A DNA stretch of 64,000 nt, from contig JANQJS010000038.1 in NCBI GenBank assembly GCA_028281535.1, positions 62,001-126,000 of the forward strand, given 5' to 3'. The position numbers and the translations under genes are program-made. Position 1 is the stretch's first letter. Every line of letters begins with the position of its first letter. The stretch comes from Sedimentisphaerales bacterium (lineage in GTDB: Bacteria; Planctomycetota; Phycisphaerae; Sedimentisphaerales; SM23-30). The notes beneath the pieces are model-generated. The model saw only the letters and a program-made list of their open reading frames with translations. It made no database searches and had not been told where the DNA came from. Shown here piece by piece: positions 7,415 through 16,685 of this stretch.

Positions 7415-8455
7415 TTATGTATTGTTTTGCACATAACGCCGACGAAGTTGACCACAGGCAGCATCTACATCACGCCCACGTGATGGTCTAATATGTGCAT
7501 TAACACCCTTGTCAATGAGCCAATTTTTAAATTGTTTGGCATGGTCTGTATTGGCCCGTTTGTAGGGCAGTCCATCTACCTCATTATAATTAATTAAATT
7601 GACATTACAACGAGAACGTTTTGACCAATAGGCAAGTTTATCAGCATCTTCCTTAGAATTATTAACGCCATCTAGCATGATATATTCCAAAGTTACTTCT
7701 CGATGAGTTTTTTGATAAAAATAATCAATCGCTTCAAATAACTCTTTGGTAGAAGTACGAGATGCCCAAGGGATGATATCCTGCCGCACTTCTTCATTGC
7801 CTGCATGTAAACTGATTGCTAATGTCAATTGAAGCGGTTCGTCTGCCAACTGCTTAATTCGGTCTACCAGGCCAACAGAGCTAACGGTAATATGCCGTGC
7901 ACCAATGCCAAGCCCCCAAGGGGCATTCATTGTTTTTACGGCTTTTATCATTTGTTGATAATTGGCAAGCGGTTCCCCCATACCCATCATGACAACGTTA
8001 CTAATTCGTTCTTCAGGATTTAATTGTCTCTTAATCCAGAGAAGTTGTTCGACGATTTCACCCGTTTTTAAAGATCGTTCTAAACCTTCCAGGCCAGAAG
8101 CGCAGAATTTGCATTTTACGGGGCATCCCACTTGCGAGGAAACGCATACTGTCATTCTGTTCCTGTCAGGAATCATCACCGTTTCAGTCATTTTTTCGTC
8201 TGGCCATTTAAGAAGAACTTTTAAAGTGCCATCTTCACTTTCTGTGACTTTGACTAAAGATGCAGTATATAAGCTAAAATGGTCGGTTAAATAATTCCGC
8301 AAAGATTTAGGCAAGTTAGACATTGCATCGATAGATTCTGCGCCTTGATGAAAAATCCACTTAAAAATTTGCTCACCACGGTAGCCAGGAAAACCGGCTG
8401 ATTCTAATAGGGCCTGAAATTCAGATAAATGAAAGTTTAGCAAATGTTGCTTCAT
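7415..8455 (-). CDS. rlmN: Dual-specificity rRNA/tRNA methyltransferase RlmN (radical SAM)
   Basis: A 346-residue enzyme that methylates C2 of adenine in 23S rRNA (A2503) and in some tRNAs. The radical-SAM cluster motif CxxxCxxC is present as CPVKCKFC (Cys111, 115, 118). The second catalytic Cys is likely Cys334 in DAACGQL, and GMGEPLANY is the family's SAM-contact motif. Its ATG overlaps the stop of the upstream oxidoreductase gene as ATGA, and hslU follows after 39 bp, so oxidoreductase-rlmN-hslU probably form one transcript. Confidence 0.96.
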   Translation of the reverse strand: MKQHLLNFHLSEFQALLESAGFPGYRGEQIFKWIFHQGAESIDAMSNLPKSLRNYLTDHFSLYTASLVKVTESEDGTLKVLLKWPDEKMTETVMIPDRNRMTVCVSSQVGCPVKCKFCASGLEGLERSLKTGEIVEQLLWIKRQLNPEERISNVVMMGMGEPLANYQQMIKAVKTMNAPWGLGIGARHITVSSVGLVDRIKQLADEPLQLTLAISLHAGNEEVRQDIIPWASRTSTKELFEAIDYFYQKTHREVTLEYIMLDGVNNSKEDADKLAYWSKRSRCNVNLINYNEVDGLPYKRANTDHAKQFKNWLIDKGVNAHIRPSRGRDVDAACGQLRRRYVQNNT

Positions 8456-9513
8456 GAGTGCTCTGGTATCGATGGAGGTGTATACTGTTTATGATCAATG
8501 TCAAATAGCCTACCATACATTTTTAATGATTCTGGAGAATGAGTTCTTGAGGATAAATAGGCTGATTCGATGATTGCTACATTAACTAAATGGTCTTGTG
8601 CGAGACTGACGGCGTTTGTTTCTGGATCATGAATAAGATTCGCAAAATGTTCGATTTGCTGGTTGATTAGTTGATCCATCGGGTCTTGGTAACATTTTTT
8701 TTCAATGCTATTCCCTTCGGGGTCTATTAAATGCAAATGAGTGGGGCTAACTTCTAATGTCCCATTGACACCATGAAAAATTAATTGTTCTTTTTCTGGG
8801 CCAGTCATGCAACTCGCAGTGATGTTTGCCATGGCACCATCTTGGAATTGCATATTCAATATCATGGTATCTTCTGTACGATAAGGTGGGACAACACGTT
8901 TGGCACAAAAGTTTGTATGCATGCAATAAACTCGTTCAGGTGCCTGGTATGCCCATACAATTTGGTCTACCAGGTGATAAGCCATTTCTTGCAATACACC
9001 ACCTCCGGCTAATACAGGATCACCACGCCAATCCCAGCTGCCTTCAAAATTAAAAAACAACTCGCCTCTGATTAAAAAGATATTACCAAGTTTATTTTCA
9101 GCTAATAAATCTCTTGCCTGCTGGTAACTAGGGGAAAATCGTCTCTGGGCACCAATGTGTAAATGACGAGACGCTTTATCCATATTTTTTACCATTTCGG
9201 TTGCTTCAGGTAATGTACGGGCAAAAGGAGCTTCTTTAAAAACATGCATATTCGATTTTGCGGCAAGACGAATGCTGTCTCCGCATAGGAAGGTTGGAAG
9301 AGTGAGAAATAGGGCATCAAGCTTTTCTTGTACGATTAAGCTTCGATAGTCATCATAAGGGGTTGCGTCAAATTGTTGCGAAAGGTTTTCAGCTAATTCT
9401 CTATCTTGATCAGCGATAGCTATAATGTCAAATTGTTCACTTTGGTATAAGTGATCTAAAATAGTGCGACCATAACCGCCAACACCTATGATTCCGCATT
9501 GCAATTTATTCAT
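8452..9513 (-). CDS. Gfo/Idh/MocA-family NAD(P)-dependent oxidoreductase
   Basis: A 353-residue protein with an N-terminal Rossmann fold (CGIIGVGGYGRTILDHL, a GxGxxG-type motif), the HVFKEAPFA segment that corresponds to the family's EKP motif but with Glu-Ala-Pro, and a C-terminal alpha/beta domain containing GGGVLQEMAYHLVDQ. These enzymes oxidise or reduce sugars, inositol and related alcohols; substrate cannot be told from sequence. The Lys of the usual EKP motif precedes the Glu here (KEAP), which may alter catalysis. It overlaps rlmN by 4 bp, an arrangement with no obvious functional link. Confidence 0.88.
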   Translation of the reverse strand: MNKLQCGIIGVGGYGRTILDHLYQSEQFDIIAIADQDRELAENLSQQFDATPYDDYRSLIVQEKLDALFLTLPTFLCGDSIRLAAKSNMHVFKEAPFARTLPEATEMVKNMDKASRHLHIGAQRRFSPSYQQARDLLAENKLGNIFLIRGELFFNFEGSWDWRGDPVLAGGGVLQEMAYHLVDQIVWAYQAPERVYCMHTNFCAKRVVPPYRTEDTMILNMQFQDGAMANITASCMTGPEKEQLIFHGVNGTLEVSPTHLHLIDPEGNSIEKKCYQDPMDQLINQQIEHFANLIHDPETNAVSLAQDHLVNVAIIESAYLSSRTHSPESLKMYGRLFDIDHKQYTPPSIPEHS

Positions 9514-9630
9514 TAAATTTAATTACCTCATCTTGTTGATAGTTCATGCATGTGCTAAAGCCATCATACCATAACAAAATATTTGTAAGATACAAGATTC
9601 TCCGATAACTAAATTCTTTAAAAATAAAAA

Positions 9631-9656
9631 AAGCCCCGCAAAAAAATGCGAGGCTT
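9631..9656 (-). terminator. Intrinsic terminator after ahcY
   Basis: On minus, AAGCCTCGCA and TGCGGGGCTT form a 10-bp stem (one wobble) around a 6-T loop, followed by TTTTTATTTTT. It lies about 20 bp beyond the ahcY stop, so ahcY is separated from the oxidoreductase gene downstream. Confidence 0.85.
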
Positions 9657-9676
9657 TTGACTTTATCTTGAGTCGA

Positions 9677-11098
9677 CTAGTAGCGGTAATGGTCAGGTTT
9701 GTATGGACCTTCAACCGGTACATCAATGTATTCTGCTTGTTCTGGTGTCAGTTTGGTTAATTTGGCACCAATTTTACCCAGGTGCAAGCGAGCCACTTCT
9801 TCATCCAGAAGTTTAGGTAGTACATATACACCAGGCTGGCGTTCATTTTTCCATAAGTCAATTTGTGCTAGAACCTGGTTAGTGAATGAATTACTCATTA
9901 CGAAGCTAGGATGGCCTGTAGCGCAGCCTAAGTTAACCAGACGTCCCTCAGCGAGTAAAATGATTTCATGGCCATCAGGGTAAATAAATTTGTCCACTTG
10001 TGGTTTGATATTCACTTTTTCAATACCTGGCCATTTTTCTAGCTCATTCACTTGAATTTCATTATCAAAGTGGCCAATGTTACAGACAATAGCCTGATCT
10101 TTCATATTTGCCATATGATCGGCGGTAATGATATTGAAGTTGCCTGTCGTAGTGACATAAATGTCGCCAATCGCTAGTGCGTCTTCGACGGTAACAACCT
10201 GGTAACCTTCCATTGCAGCTTGCAGTGCACAGATAGGGTCGATTTCAGTTACCATAACCCGGCAGCCGAGGCCTTTGAGTGCTTGAACACATCCTTTGCC
10301 GACGTCGCCATATCCGCATACAACAGCAACTTTACCTGCAATCATGACATCTGTTGCACGTTTGATGCCATCAACCAGGGACTCGCGGCAACCATAGAGA
10401 TTATCGAATTTACTTTTGGTTACTGAGTCATTCACGTTGATCGCTGGTACCAGTAGTTCACCTTTGGCTTGCATTTGGTACAAACGGTGAACGCCTGTGG
10501 TCGTTTCTTCTGAGACACCTTTCCATTCTTCAACGGTACGATGCCAGAAGGTGGGATCTTCTGCAAGCGTATCTTTTAATAACTGATTGACCAGTTGTAA
10601 TTCTATATTGTCAGTGGGTTCATCCAGAATCGAAGCATCATCTTCGGCTTTAAAGCCCCGGTGGATAAGAAGCGTTGCGTCACCACCATCATCAACAATC
10701 AGCTCTGGGCCTTTGCCATCAGGGAACGTTAACGCTTGCTTAGTGCACCACCAGTAATCTTCTAGCGTTTCGTTTTTCCAAGCGAAGACTGGCACGCCCG
10801 CTTTGGCAATCATAGCCGCGGCATGATCTTGTGTTGAGAAAATATTGCAGGATGCCCAGCGAACATCCGCTCCCAAGTCAACCAGGGTTTCGATGAGAAC
10901 CGCTGTTTGGATCGTCATGTGAAGACTTCCGGAAATACGGACACCATCTAATGGTTTTTCTTTTTTGTATTTTTCACGAACAGACATTAAGCCAGGCATT
11001 TCCTGTTCAGCCATAATGGTTTCCTGACGACCCCATTCGGCAAGGGTAATATCTGCTACTTTATAATTTTCAGTACTGGATTGTATCGCTTCTGGCAT
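9677..11098 (-). CDS. ahcY: Adenosylhomocysteinase (S-adenosylhomocysteine hydrolase)
   Basis: A 473-residue NAD-dependent enzyme splitting S-adenosylhomocysteine into adenosine and homocysteine in the methylation cycle. Substrate-site sequences [33 protein letters not shown] and the NAD-binding [16 protein letters not shown] are intact; the C-terminus ends in the family's PxKPDHYRY motif. It is a single-gene unit with a promoter at 11174-11202 and a terminator at 9631-9656. I looked for an SAH riboswitch in the about 70-nt leader and saw none. Confidence 0.97.
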   Translation of the reverse strand: MPEAIQSSTENYKVADITLAEWGRQETIMAEQEMPGLMSVREKYKKEKPLDGVRISGSLHMTIQTAVLIETLVDLGADVRWASCNIFSTQDHAAAMIAKAGVPVFAWKNETLEDYWWCTKQALTFPDGKGPELIVDDGGDATLLIHRGFKAEDDASILDEPTDNIELQLVNQLLKDTLAEDPTFWHRTVEEWKGVSEETTTGVHRLYQMQAKGELLVPAINVNDSVTKSKFDNLYGCRESLVDGIKRATDVMIAGKVAVVCGYGDVGKGCVQALKGLGCRVMVTEIDPICALQAAMEGYQVVTVEDALAIGDIYVTTTGNFNIITADHMANMKDQAIVCNIGHFDNEIQVNELEKWPGIEKVNIKPQVDKFIYPDGHEIILLAEGRLVNLGCATGHPSFVMSNSFTNQVLAQIDLWKNERQPGVYVLPKLLDEEVARLHLGKIGAKLTKLTPEQAEYIDVPVEGPYKPDHYRY

Positions 11099-11173
11099 AC
11101 GTCATTTTCCTTCTTTTGGGTGATAATAATCCTGTTACAAAATTTGTTTTTTCTGAATGAATATAGAACCGCT

Positions 11174-11202
11174 ATTGTAAATTTAACACCTTATAGGGTC
11201 AA
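11174..11202 (-). promoter_or_regulatory. Sigma70-like promoter of ahcY
   Basis: On minus, TTGACC (11202-11197), a 17-bp spacer and TACAAT (11179-11174). The start would be near 11167, giving a leader of about 70 nt. The rest of the 11099-11397 intergenic stretch shows nothing else I can name. Confidence 0.65.
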
Positions 11203-11397
11203 CAATTATTCACTTATCATCCATCGCCAATATTCAAAAGTTTCTTAAATAATTAGCCATAAAACAGTTATTAATTGACACGATTTTCACAAATTATCTG
11301 TCAAAATGCACAATATAATGGCTATAACGAATATCTGGCGTATTTGTTCAGGAAAATGTTTAGAACTATCTAAATGCCAATACGTTGTAAAAGGTGG

Positions 11398-11772
11398 TTA
11401 CTCTTGCACAACAAATGTTGCACTGGCTTCACGGCCGCGAAAGATAGGGAAGATCAAAAAGGCTTCATTATCATCCAATTTGTCAACAATCGTGACTTTG
11501 TGTTTACCTGGTGAGCCACCCTGGTCTACAGCTGGGACCGTAAATGAGCCGGGGAATGGATCTTTGATCGTTTTTCCGTCCCATTTAACACTTTGCTTGG
11601 AAGGATCTCCAAACATGCCAGAACATTTGACGTAAACCACGGTTCCTGGAGGACCAGATTTTGGTGACATCTCAACCACTTGAGTGCAACCTGTCATGAC
11701 AAACAAGGCGATAAAACCTGACAAACACACTAATCCATGACGGATTTTGTTGCGAACTTTGGGGGTACGCAT
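11398..11772 (-). CDS. Small putative lipoprotein with an IPT/TIG-like domain
   Basis: From the ATG at 11772 the protein is 124 residues. It has a basic N-terminus (MRTPKVRNKIRHG), a hydrophobic helix and the lipobox VMTGC. The mature part opens VVEMSPKSGPPGTVVYVKCSG, a typical start of an IPT/TIG immunoglobulin-like domain, and ends in TFVVQE. AGGAG stands 7 nt before this ATG; the ORF can be extended to 11841, but that start lacks a ribosome site and would bury the signal. Function unknown; such domains usually mediate binding at the cell surface. A 9-bp inverted repeat (11849-11879) lies upstream. Confidence 0.72.
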   Translation of the reverse strand: MRTPKVRNKIRHGLVCLSGFIALFVMTGCTQVVEMSPKSGPPGTVVYVKCSGMFGDPSKQSVKWDGKTIKDPFPGSFTVPAVDQGGSPGKHKVTIVDKLDDNEAFLIFPIFRGREASATFVVQE

Positions 11773-11848
11773 AGACGCTCCTTTTATCTTATAAAATTTG
11801 TTTTTATCAGATGCTACCGACCATGAGGAGTAAATCCCCAAAACCTTT

Positions 11849-11879
11849 AATAACCTATATTTAGAAATGTTAGGTTATT
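11849..11879. repeat. Inverted repeat upstream of the TIG lipoprotein gene
   Basis: AATAACCTA and TAGGTTATT are perfect 9-bp arms 13 bp apart, about 75 bp upstream of the lipoprotein start. It could be a protein-binding site or a leader hairpin; neither is shown. Confidence 0.5.
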
Positions 11880-12026
11880 ATAGAAAGATTTCTCACATTT
11901 CGAGATCTGATGTCTAATTCCTGCTAACCAAGTCAAGAATTAGTTCTAACATATAACTATAAACATTGACGCATTAGATTTCAATATGTTACAGCTATTT
12001 TTTAAAAAAATATTTGCGACATCTCA

Positions 12027-12054
12027 TTGACCTACCCCTAAAGATGAGTATAAT
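12027..12054 (+). promoter_or_regulatory. Sigma70-like promoter of ndk
   Basis: TTGACC (12027-12032), a 16-bp spacer and TATAAT (12049-12054). The transcript would start about 40 nt before the ndk start codon and may continue into ligA. Confidence 0.7.
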
Positions 12055-12102
12055 CTTGGCTTTATATATCACATTGAAAATAATATAGTTAGGAGAAAAA
12101 TT

Positions 12103-12561
12103 GTGGAAAAATCACTCATCATTCTTAAGCCAGATGCTGTGCAACGTCAGCTGGCAGGTAAAATTATTTCACGTTTCGAAGAAAAAGGCATTCAAATTGT
12201 TGGCTGCAAGTTAATGAAAATCACAATGGACCTTGCTTCAGAGCATTATGCTCCTCACAAAGGTAAGCCTTTTTACGAAGGATTGGTAAATTATATGACC
12301 AGCAGTCCAGTGATCGTTTTGGTTCTGCAGGCCAATGGTGTGATTGCCATGGCAAGGAAGTTGATGGGTGCTACCTTTGGCTGCGATGCTGAACCTGGAA
12401 CAATTCGGGGTGATTTTGGCGGTTCGAAAGGCTTTAACCTGATTCATGGAAGCGATTCACCAGAAGCTGCTGAAAAAGAAGTTTCGCTCTTTTTCAAACC
12501 TGAAGAATTGGTCGATTACACATTAACCAATGAGCATTGGCTTTTTGGTGATAATGACTAA
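12103..12561 (+). CDS. ndk: Nucleoside diphosphate kinase
   Basis: A 152-residue enzyme that transfers the gamma phosphate of ATP to other (d)NDPs through a phosphohistidine. The active-site motif NLIHGSDS is present with His115; the N-terminal SLIILKPDAV and the RKLMGAT segment fit the family throughout. It starts with GTG preceded by AGGAG 8 nt upstream. ligA follows 39 bp downstream, likely co-transcribed, pairing nucleotide supply with DNA joining. Confidence 0.97.
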   Translation: MEKSLIILKPDAVQRQLAGKIISRFEEKGIQIVGCKLMKITMDLASEHYAPHKGKPFYEGLVNYMTSSPVIVLVLQANGVIAMARKLMGATFGCDAEPGTIRGDFGGSKGFNLIHGSDSPEAAEKEVSLFFKPEELVDYTLTNEHWLFGDND

Positions 12562-12600
12562 TTGCTAAAATGAATAAATTCACGAATTGCGTGGGTTGAT

Positions 12601-14607
12601 ATGTCTCAGAAGATTAAAAATCAAATAGAAGGATTGCGCGACCAAATTCGCCATCATGATCATCAATATTATGCATTAAATATGCCTGATATATCAGACC
12701 AGGATTATGATCATCTGTTTGCCCAATTGCGAAAATTAGAGGATGACCATCCTGAATATGCGTCCCCTGAATCGCCCACGCAGCGTGTCTCTGGTGAACC
12801 TTTGGATGGTTTCACTTCGGTGGAGCATTCCCTTCCCATGTTGAGTATTGATAATACCTATTCGGCTGAGGATCTAAGGCTGTTTGATCAGCGAGTAAAA
12901 AAAATTATTGAAGATCACCCGTTTCAATATGTCGTTGAGCCAAAAATTGATGGTGTTGCAGCCAGTCTACGATATGAAAATGGCTTGTTGACGTTAGCTA
13001 CAACTCGAGGTGATGGTAAGGTGGGGGATGATGTGACGAATAATGTTCGCACGATTGCGTCAGTACCATTAAAATTATCACAGATAAACAAAGCTCCCGA
13101 AGTCTTAGAAATTCGTGGCGAAATATTTATGCCAAATGCCGTATTCAATCAAATTAATAAAGATCGATCAGATGCCGGAGAAGCTGCGTTTGCAAATCCT
13201 AGAAATGCAACCGCTGGCAGTTTGAAAATGCTGGATCATCGTATTGTTGCTCAGCGTAAATTGCAATTTATAGGATATGCCTTGGGATTGGTCGAACCTG
13301 CTGGGTTTAGTCAGTCACATGATGAAACCTTAAAGAAATTAAAAAGTCATTCCCTGCCAGTGCATCAGGAGTATGGCGTTGTAAATGATATCGAAGAAGT
13401 CATTGACCTATGCAATCAGTGGGACAAGAAGAAAAATGACCTGGGATATATGATTGATGGCATGGTCATCAAAGTGAATGATGTTTCTCTTCAGCAGCAG
13501 CTCGGAATGACGGCGAGAGCACCACGCTGGTGCATTGCTTATAAATTTCCAGCAGAGCGTGTCGAGACCAAGGTTGAAAGTATTGACGTACAAGTTGGTA
13601 AAACAGGTGCCTTGACACCCGTGGTCAATTTGATTCCTGTTTTGCTTGCAGGGACAACCGTTAAGAGGGCAAGTCTGCATAATTTCGAAGAGTTGGAACG
13701 AAAAGACGTGCGGATTGGTGATGTTGTCACTATTGAAAAAAGTGGTGAAATTATCCCGCAAGTTGTAGAAGTGTTACTGGGTAAAAGACCTGGAGGCACA
13801 AAGTCTTTTTCTGTACCAACAGAATGCCCAGCTTGCGGTGGCCAGGTCCAAAAAGATCAACAGGGTGTTTCTGTTCGATGTCTAAACCCACAATGCCAAG
13901 CAAAAATGATCGAACAATTAAAGCATTTTGCCGGCCGAAATCAGATGGATATTGATGGCTTAGGTGAATCAATTATTGAGCAACTTGTTCAAGAAAAGCT
14001 TGTAATGACTATTCCCGATTTGTATCGATTATCCCAAGAGCAAGTTGAATCTCTCGAAAGAATGGGAGAAAAATCTTCACGTAACTTGATTGATTCTATT
14101 CAGGTTAGTAAAGAGCGTCCTCTTGCAAATGTATTGTCTGGCCTGGGGATTCTTCATGTTGGAGCAAAAGTTGCTGAGATTATCGCTGAACATTTTGGTC
14201 GTATTGATTCAATCATGAAAGCTGACATTGAAACACTTGAAGCAATTGATGAAGTTGGGCCTGTCATTGCTAAAAGTTTATATGATTTCTGTCGAGATAC
14301 TGAAAAGCGTAATATTTTGGAGCAATTAATTGAATTAGGATTAAAGATGCCAGGGCCTGATAAAACCGCTCCAAAATCAAATGTTTTAGACGGTAAAACC
14401 ATTGTCGTGACGGGTACACTCGAAGGGCTTTCGAGGAAAGATATTGAGCAGCTTGTTAAGCAGCATGGTGGTAAACCCTCTAGCAGTGTTAGTAAGAAAA
14501 CCAGCTTTGTTGTGGCGGGAGAGAATCCTGGAAGCAAAGTTGAGAAAGCCAAATCATTAGGTGTCGAGATTTTATCTGGTAAAGAATTCATTGATTTGAT
14601 TTCTTGA
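12601..14607 (+). CDS. ligA: NAD-dependent DNA ligase LigA
   Basis: A 668-residue ligase joining Okazaki fragments and repair nicks with NAD as the AMP donor. The adenylation lysine is Lys115 in the K-x-D-G motif EPKIDGVAASLRY; the SPTQRVSGEP segment of the N-terminal NAD-binding region is present. The OB fold, a four-Cys zinc finger (CPACGG ... CLNPQC), helix-hairpin-helix repeats (DIDGLGESIIEQL, LGILHVGAK) and a C-terminal BRCT domain (KTIVVTGTLEGLSRKDIEQL) follow in normal order. Length is normal. A promoter for the next gene lies in and just beyond its 3' end. Confidence 0.98.
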   Translation: MSQKIKNQIEGLRDQIRHHDHQYYALNMPDISDQDYDHLFAQLRKLEDDHPEYASPESPTQRVSGEPLDGFTSVEHSLPMLSIDNTYSAEDLRLFDQRVKKIIEDHPFQYVVEPKIDGVAASLRYENGLLTLATTRGDGKVGDDVTNNVRTIASVPLKLSQINKAPEVLEIRGEIFMPNAVFNQINKDRSDAGEAAFANPRNATAGSLKMLDHRIVAQRKLQFIGYALGLVEPAGFSQSHDETLKKLKSHSLPVHQEYGVVNDIEEVIDLCNQWDKKKNDLGYMIDGMVIKVNDVSLQQQLGMTARAPRWCIAYKFPAERVETKVESIDVQVGKTGALTPVVNLIPVLLAGTTVKRASLHNFEELERKDVRIGDVVTIEKSGEIIPQVVEVLLGKRPGGTKSFSVPTECPACGGQVQKDQQGVSVRCLNPQCQAKMIEQLKHFAGRNQMDIDGLGESIIEQLVQEKLVMTIPDLYRLSQEQVESLERMGEKSSRNLIDSIQVSKERPLANVLSGLGILHVGAKVAEIIAEHFGRIDSIMKADIETLEAIDEVGPVIAKSLYDFCRDTEKRNILEQLIELGLKMPGPDKTAPKSNVLDGKTIVVTGTLEGLSRKDIEQLVKQHGGKPSSSVSKKTSFVVAGENPGSKVEKAKSLGVEILSGKEFIDLIS

Positions 14608-14624
14608 GAAATATCTGTTATAAT
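14596..14624 (+). promoter_or_regulatory. Promoter for pgsA at the end of ligA
   Basis: TTGATT (14596-14601), a 17-bp spacer and TATAAT (14619-14624). It overlaps the ligA stop. The predicted leader contains a hairpin, CCTGGTG (14639-14645) with CACCAGG (14661-14667), which lacks a T-run. Confidence 0.6.
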
Positions 14625-14697
14625 TAATATAGCAAGTTCCTGGTGATCATGTCTTTGTCGCACCAGGTTAAACTGTTGAGTTCAGGATGGCCCAGCG

Positions 14698-15339
14698 ATG
14701 AGCAAGCTGAAAATGTCGTGGCCGAATAGAATCAGCATTATGCGCATTATTCTAATTGTGCCATTTGTCATTGTCATGCTTCATGTCAATGATGTTCCCG
14801 ATCATAGCAGTATGTCTAAGCATATGCCTCGATATATTGCATTGTTGATTTTTTTTGTCATGGCAATCAGTGACGCATTTGATGGTTGGTTAGCACGACG
14901 AACCAATAGTGTCACTGAGTTGGGTAAATTTCTTGATCCTCTGGCAGATAAAATCCTCATCACCTGTTCTTGTATATTATTAGCAACGCCATCTACTGCA
15001 ATTGATCCTTTATTGCTACCCAAAGTGATCGTGGTCATTGTAATTGGTAAAGATCTATATACGGTTATGGGATTTATGGTAATATACTTTTTGACGTCTA
15101 AAATTCATATTGTGCCTTGTCAAGAAGGCAAAATCAGTACGACACTTCAGCTTTGTATGGTTTTAGGGATTTTAATTTCTCCAGAAGTGATCCGTATTTT
15201 TTCAGCTTTTGTATATGTCATACAATTTCTTTGGTGGTTATGTGCTCTGATGGCAGTATTGACCATTATAGCTTACACACGTAAAGGGGCAAAATTCGTC
15301 AATGAGTACGAGCATGGCGTACATAAGGTGGTAGAATAG
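14698..15339 (+). CDS. pgsA: CDP-diacylglycerol--glycerol-3-phosphate 3-phosphatidyltransferase
   Basis: A 213-residue integral membrane enzyme making phosphatidylglycerol phosphate. The CDP-alcohol phosphotransferase motif D-G-x2-A-R-x8-G-x3-D-x3-D is complete in FDGWLARR ... GKFLDPLADK (starting Asp59/Asp62). About five hydrophobic segments are visible, and the N-terminal SWPNRISIMRIILI is typical of PgsA. It has its own promoter within the ligA end. A related CDP-alcohol phosphotransferase acting on another alcohol is possible, but the N-terminus favours PgsA. Confidence 0.88.
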   Translation: MSKLKMSWPNRISIMRIILIVPFVIVMLHVNDVPDHSSMSKHMPRYIALLIFFVMAISDAFDGWLARRTNSVTELGKFLDPLADKILITCSCILLATPSTAIDPLLLPKVIVVIVIGKDLYTVMGFMVIYFLTSKIHIVPCQEGKISTTLQLCMVLGILISPEVIRIFSAFVYVIQFLWWLCALMAVLTIIAYTRKGAKFVNEYEHGVHKVVE

Positions 15340-15384
15340 GGCCAAACTTACCTCAAAATTACTATCCCACCCCCTTGACAATTC

Positions 15385-15393
15385 TGCTATAAT
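15385..15393 (+). promoter_or_regulatory. Extended -10 promoter of ribBA
   Basis: TGC immediately before TATAAT (15388-15393) is an extended -10 element. Transcription from about 15400 excludes the ORF start at 15400 and supports the ATG at 15439. No FMN riboswitch was seen in the short leader. Confidence 0.6.
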
Positions 15394-15438
15394 TACACAT
15401 TGAATAAATTTAAATTAATATATCAGGGTAGATTATTT

Positions 15439-16668
15439 ATGACATTTAATACGATTCCGGAAATTCTCGATGATATTCGTGATGGGAAAATGGTCATTAT
15501 TATCGACGATGCTGACCGTGAAAATGAGGGGGACTTGGTGTGTGCTGCCGAGAAAGTGACACCTGAAATCATTAATTTTATGGCGAAATACAAAGGCATG
15601 ATTTGTCTATCACTGACCGAACAACTTTGCCATGAATTACATCTGCACCCTCAAACCACCGAAAGTACGGCATCCTTAGGAACGGCCTATATGGTAACCA
15701 TCGATGCAAAAGATGGTGTAGGTACTGGAATATCTGCAAATGATCGAGCAACAACCATTCGCACCGCGGTCAGTGATTCCTGCAAACCAGAAGATTTAAA
15801 TCGGCCCGGTCATGTAACGCCTCTAAAGGCGAGGGATGGTGGCGTGCTCGTTCGTGCTGGGCATACTGAAGCCTCCATCGATTTAGCCCGCATGGCAGGA
15901 CTGAAACCTGCTGGTGTCATTAGTGAAATTATGGCTGAAGATGGTCAGGCTGCGACAACCGAAGAGTTAATGGTTTTGGCTGAAGAGAATAATTTAAAAA
16001 TCGCTCGTATCGCAGATCTGATTGAATATCGTTACGTGCGGGAACCATTAATTAAGCGTGTCGAATGCGTCGATATGCCGACTGAGTATGGCCAGTTCCG
16101 GTTGATTGGATTTAAAGCAGAGCATGATCAGAAATTACATCTGGCGATTTGCAAAGGTGATGTTGGGTTAATTGGTAATGATGGTGAAGTGATTGAACAA
16201 GAAGATACTGTGCTCATTCGTGTCCATAGTGAATGCATGACTGGCGACATCTTTGGTTCGAATCGATGTGATTGTGGTCCGCAATTGCACGAAGCGATGA
16301 AGCGGATTGAAAAAGCAGGTAAGGGTGCAATCATTTATTTGCGTCAGGAAGGTCGAGGCATTGGCCTGCTCAATAAGCTTCATGCTTATCATCTGCAGGA
16401 TGTTGGCATGGATACAGTGCAGGCAAATGTCTGGTTAGGGCATAAAGCGGATAAGCGAGATTATGGTGTGGGGGCACAAATCTGTCGGGAGTTAGGTCTC
16501 AAAAAAATTGCGAACATGACAAACAATCCAACAAAAACAAGTCGTTTGGAAATTTATGGAATCGAGGTTGTAGAACAAATTCCGATCGAGGTAGGGCAGA
16601 ATGAACACAATGAGTATTATTTAAAAACTAAACGAGATAAAATGGGGCACAATCTTAACAATTTATAA
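15439..16668 (+). CDS. ribBA: Bifunctional RibBA: DHBP synthase / GTP cyclohydrolase II
   Basis: About 409 residues, covering the two entry steps of riboflavin synthesis. The N-terminal RibB half has the acidic active site DDADRENEGDLV and the RPGHVTPL and RAGHTEASIDL motifs; the C-terminal RibA half has the zinc site HSECMTGDIFGSNRCDCG and the RQEGRGIGLLNK segment. Both catalytic halves look intact. AGGG precedes the ATG at 15439; an upstream in-frame start at 15400 coincides with the predicted transcription start and is rejected. The stop codon lies inside a 13-bp inverted repeat shared with the end of the convergent S1 gene. Confidence 0.96.
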   Translation: MTFNTIPEILDDIRDGKMVIIIDDADRENEGDLVCAAEKVTPEIINFMAKYKGMICLSLTEQLCHELHLHPQTTESTASLGTAYMVTIDAKDGVGTGISANDRATTIRTAVSDSCKPEDLNRPGHVTPLKARDGGVLVRAGHTEASIDLARMAGLKPAGVISEIMAEDGQAATTEELMVLAEENNLKIARIADLIEYRYVREPLIKRVECVDMPTEYGQFRLIGFKAEHDQKLHLAICKGDVGLIGNDGEVIEQEDTVLIRVHSECMTGDIFGSNRCDCGPQLHEAMKRIEKAGKGAIIYLRQEGRGIGLLNKLHAYHLQDVGMDTVQANVWLGHKADKRDYGVGAQICRELGLKKIANMTNNPTKTSRLEIYGIEVVEQIPIEVGQNEHNEYYLKTKRDKMGHNLNNL

Positions 16669-16679
16669 TTGTTAAGATT
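16651..16679. repeat. Perfect 13-bp inverted repeat between ribBA and rpsA ends
   Basis: AATCTTAACAATT, a 3-bp loop and AATTGTTAAGATT form a symmetrical hairpin that includes the ribBA stop codon. It is AT-rich with only short T stretches on either side, so it may act as a weak bidirectional terminator for the two convergent genes. Confidence 0.55.
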
Positions 16680-16685
16680 CAAGTT

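Noticed and set aside
11099-11180. Possible SAH riboswitch upstream of ahcY
   Set aside because: The leader lacks the conserved GC-rich core of that class and no matching pseudoknot was seen.
15375-15393. TTGACA followed by TATAAT before ribBA as a normal -35/-10 pair
   Set aside because: Only seven bases separate them; the TG before TATAAT explains the promoter as an extended -10 instead.
15395-15439. FMN riboswitch before ribBA
   Set aside because: The predicted leader is only about 40 nt and shows none of the RFN element sequences.
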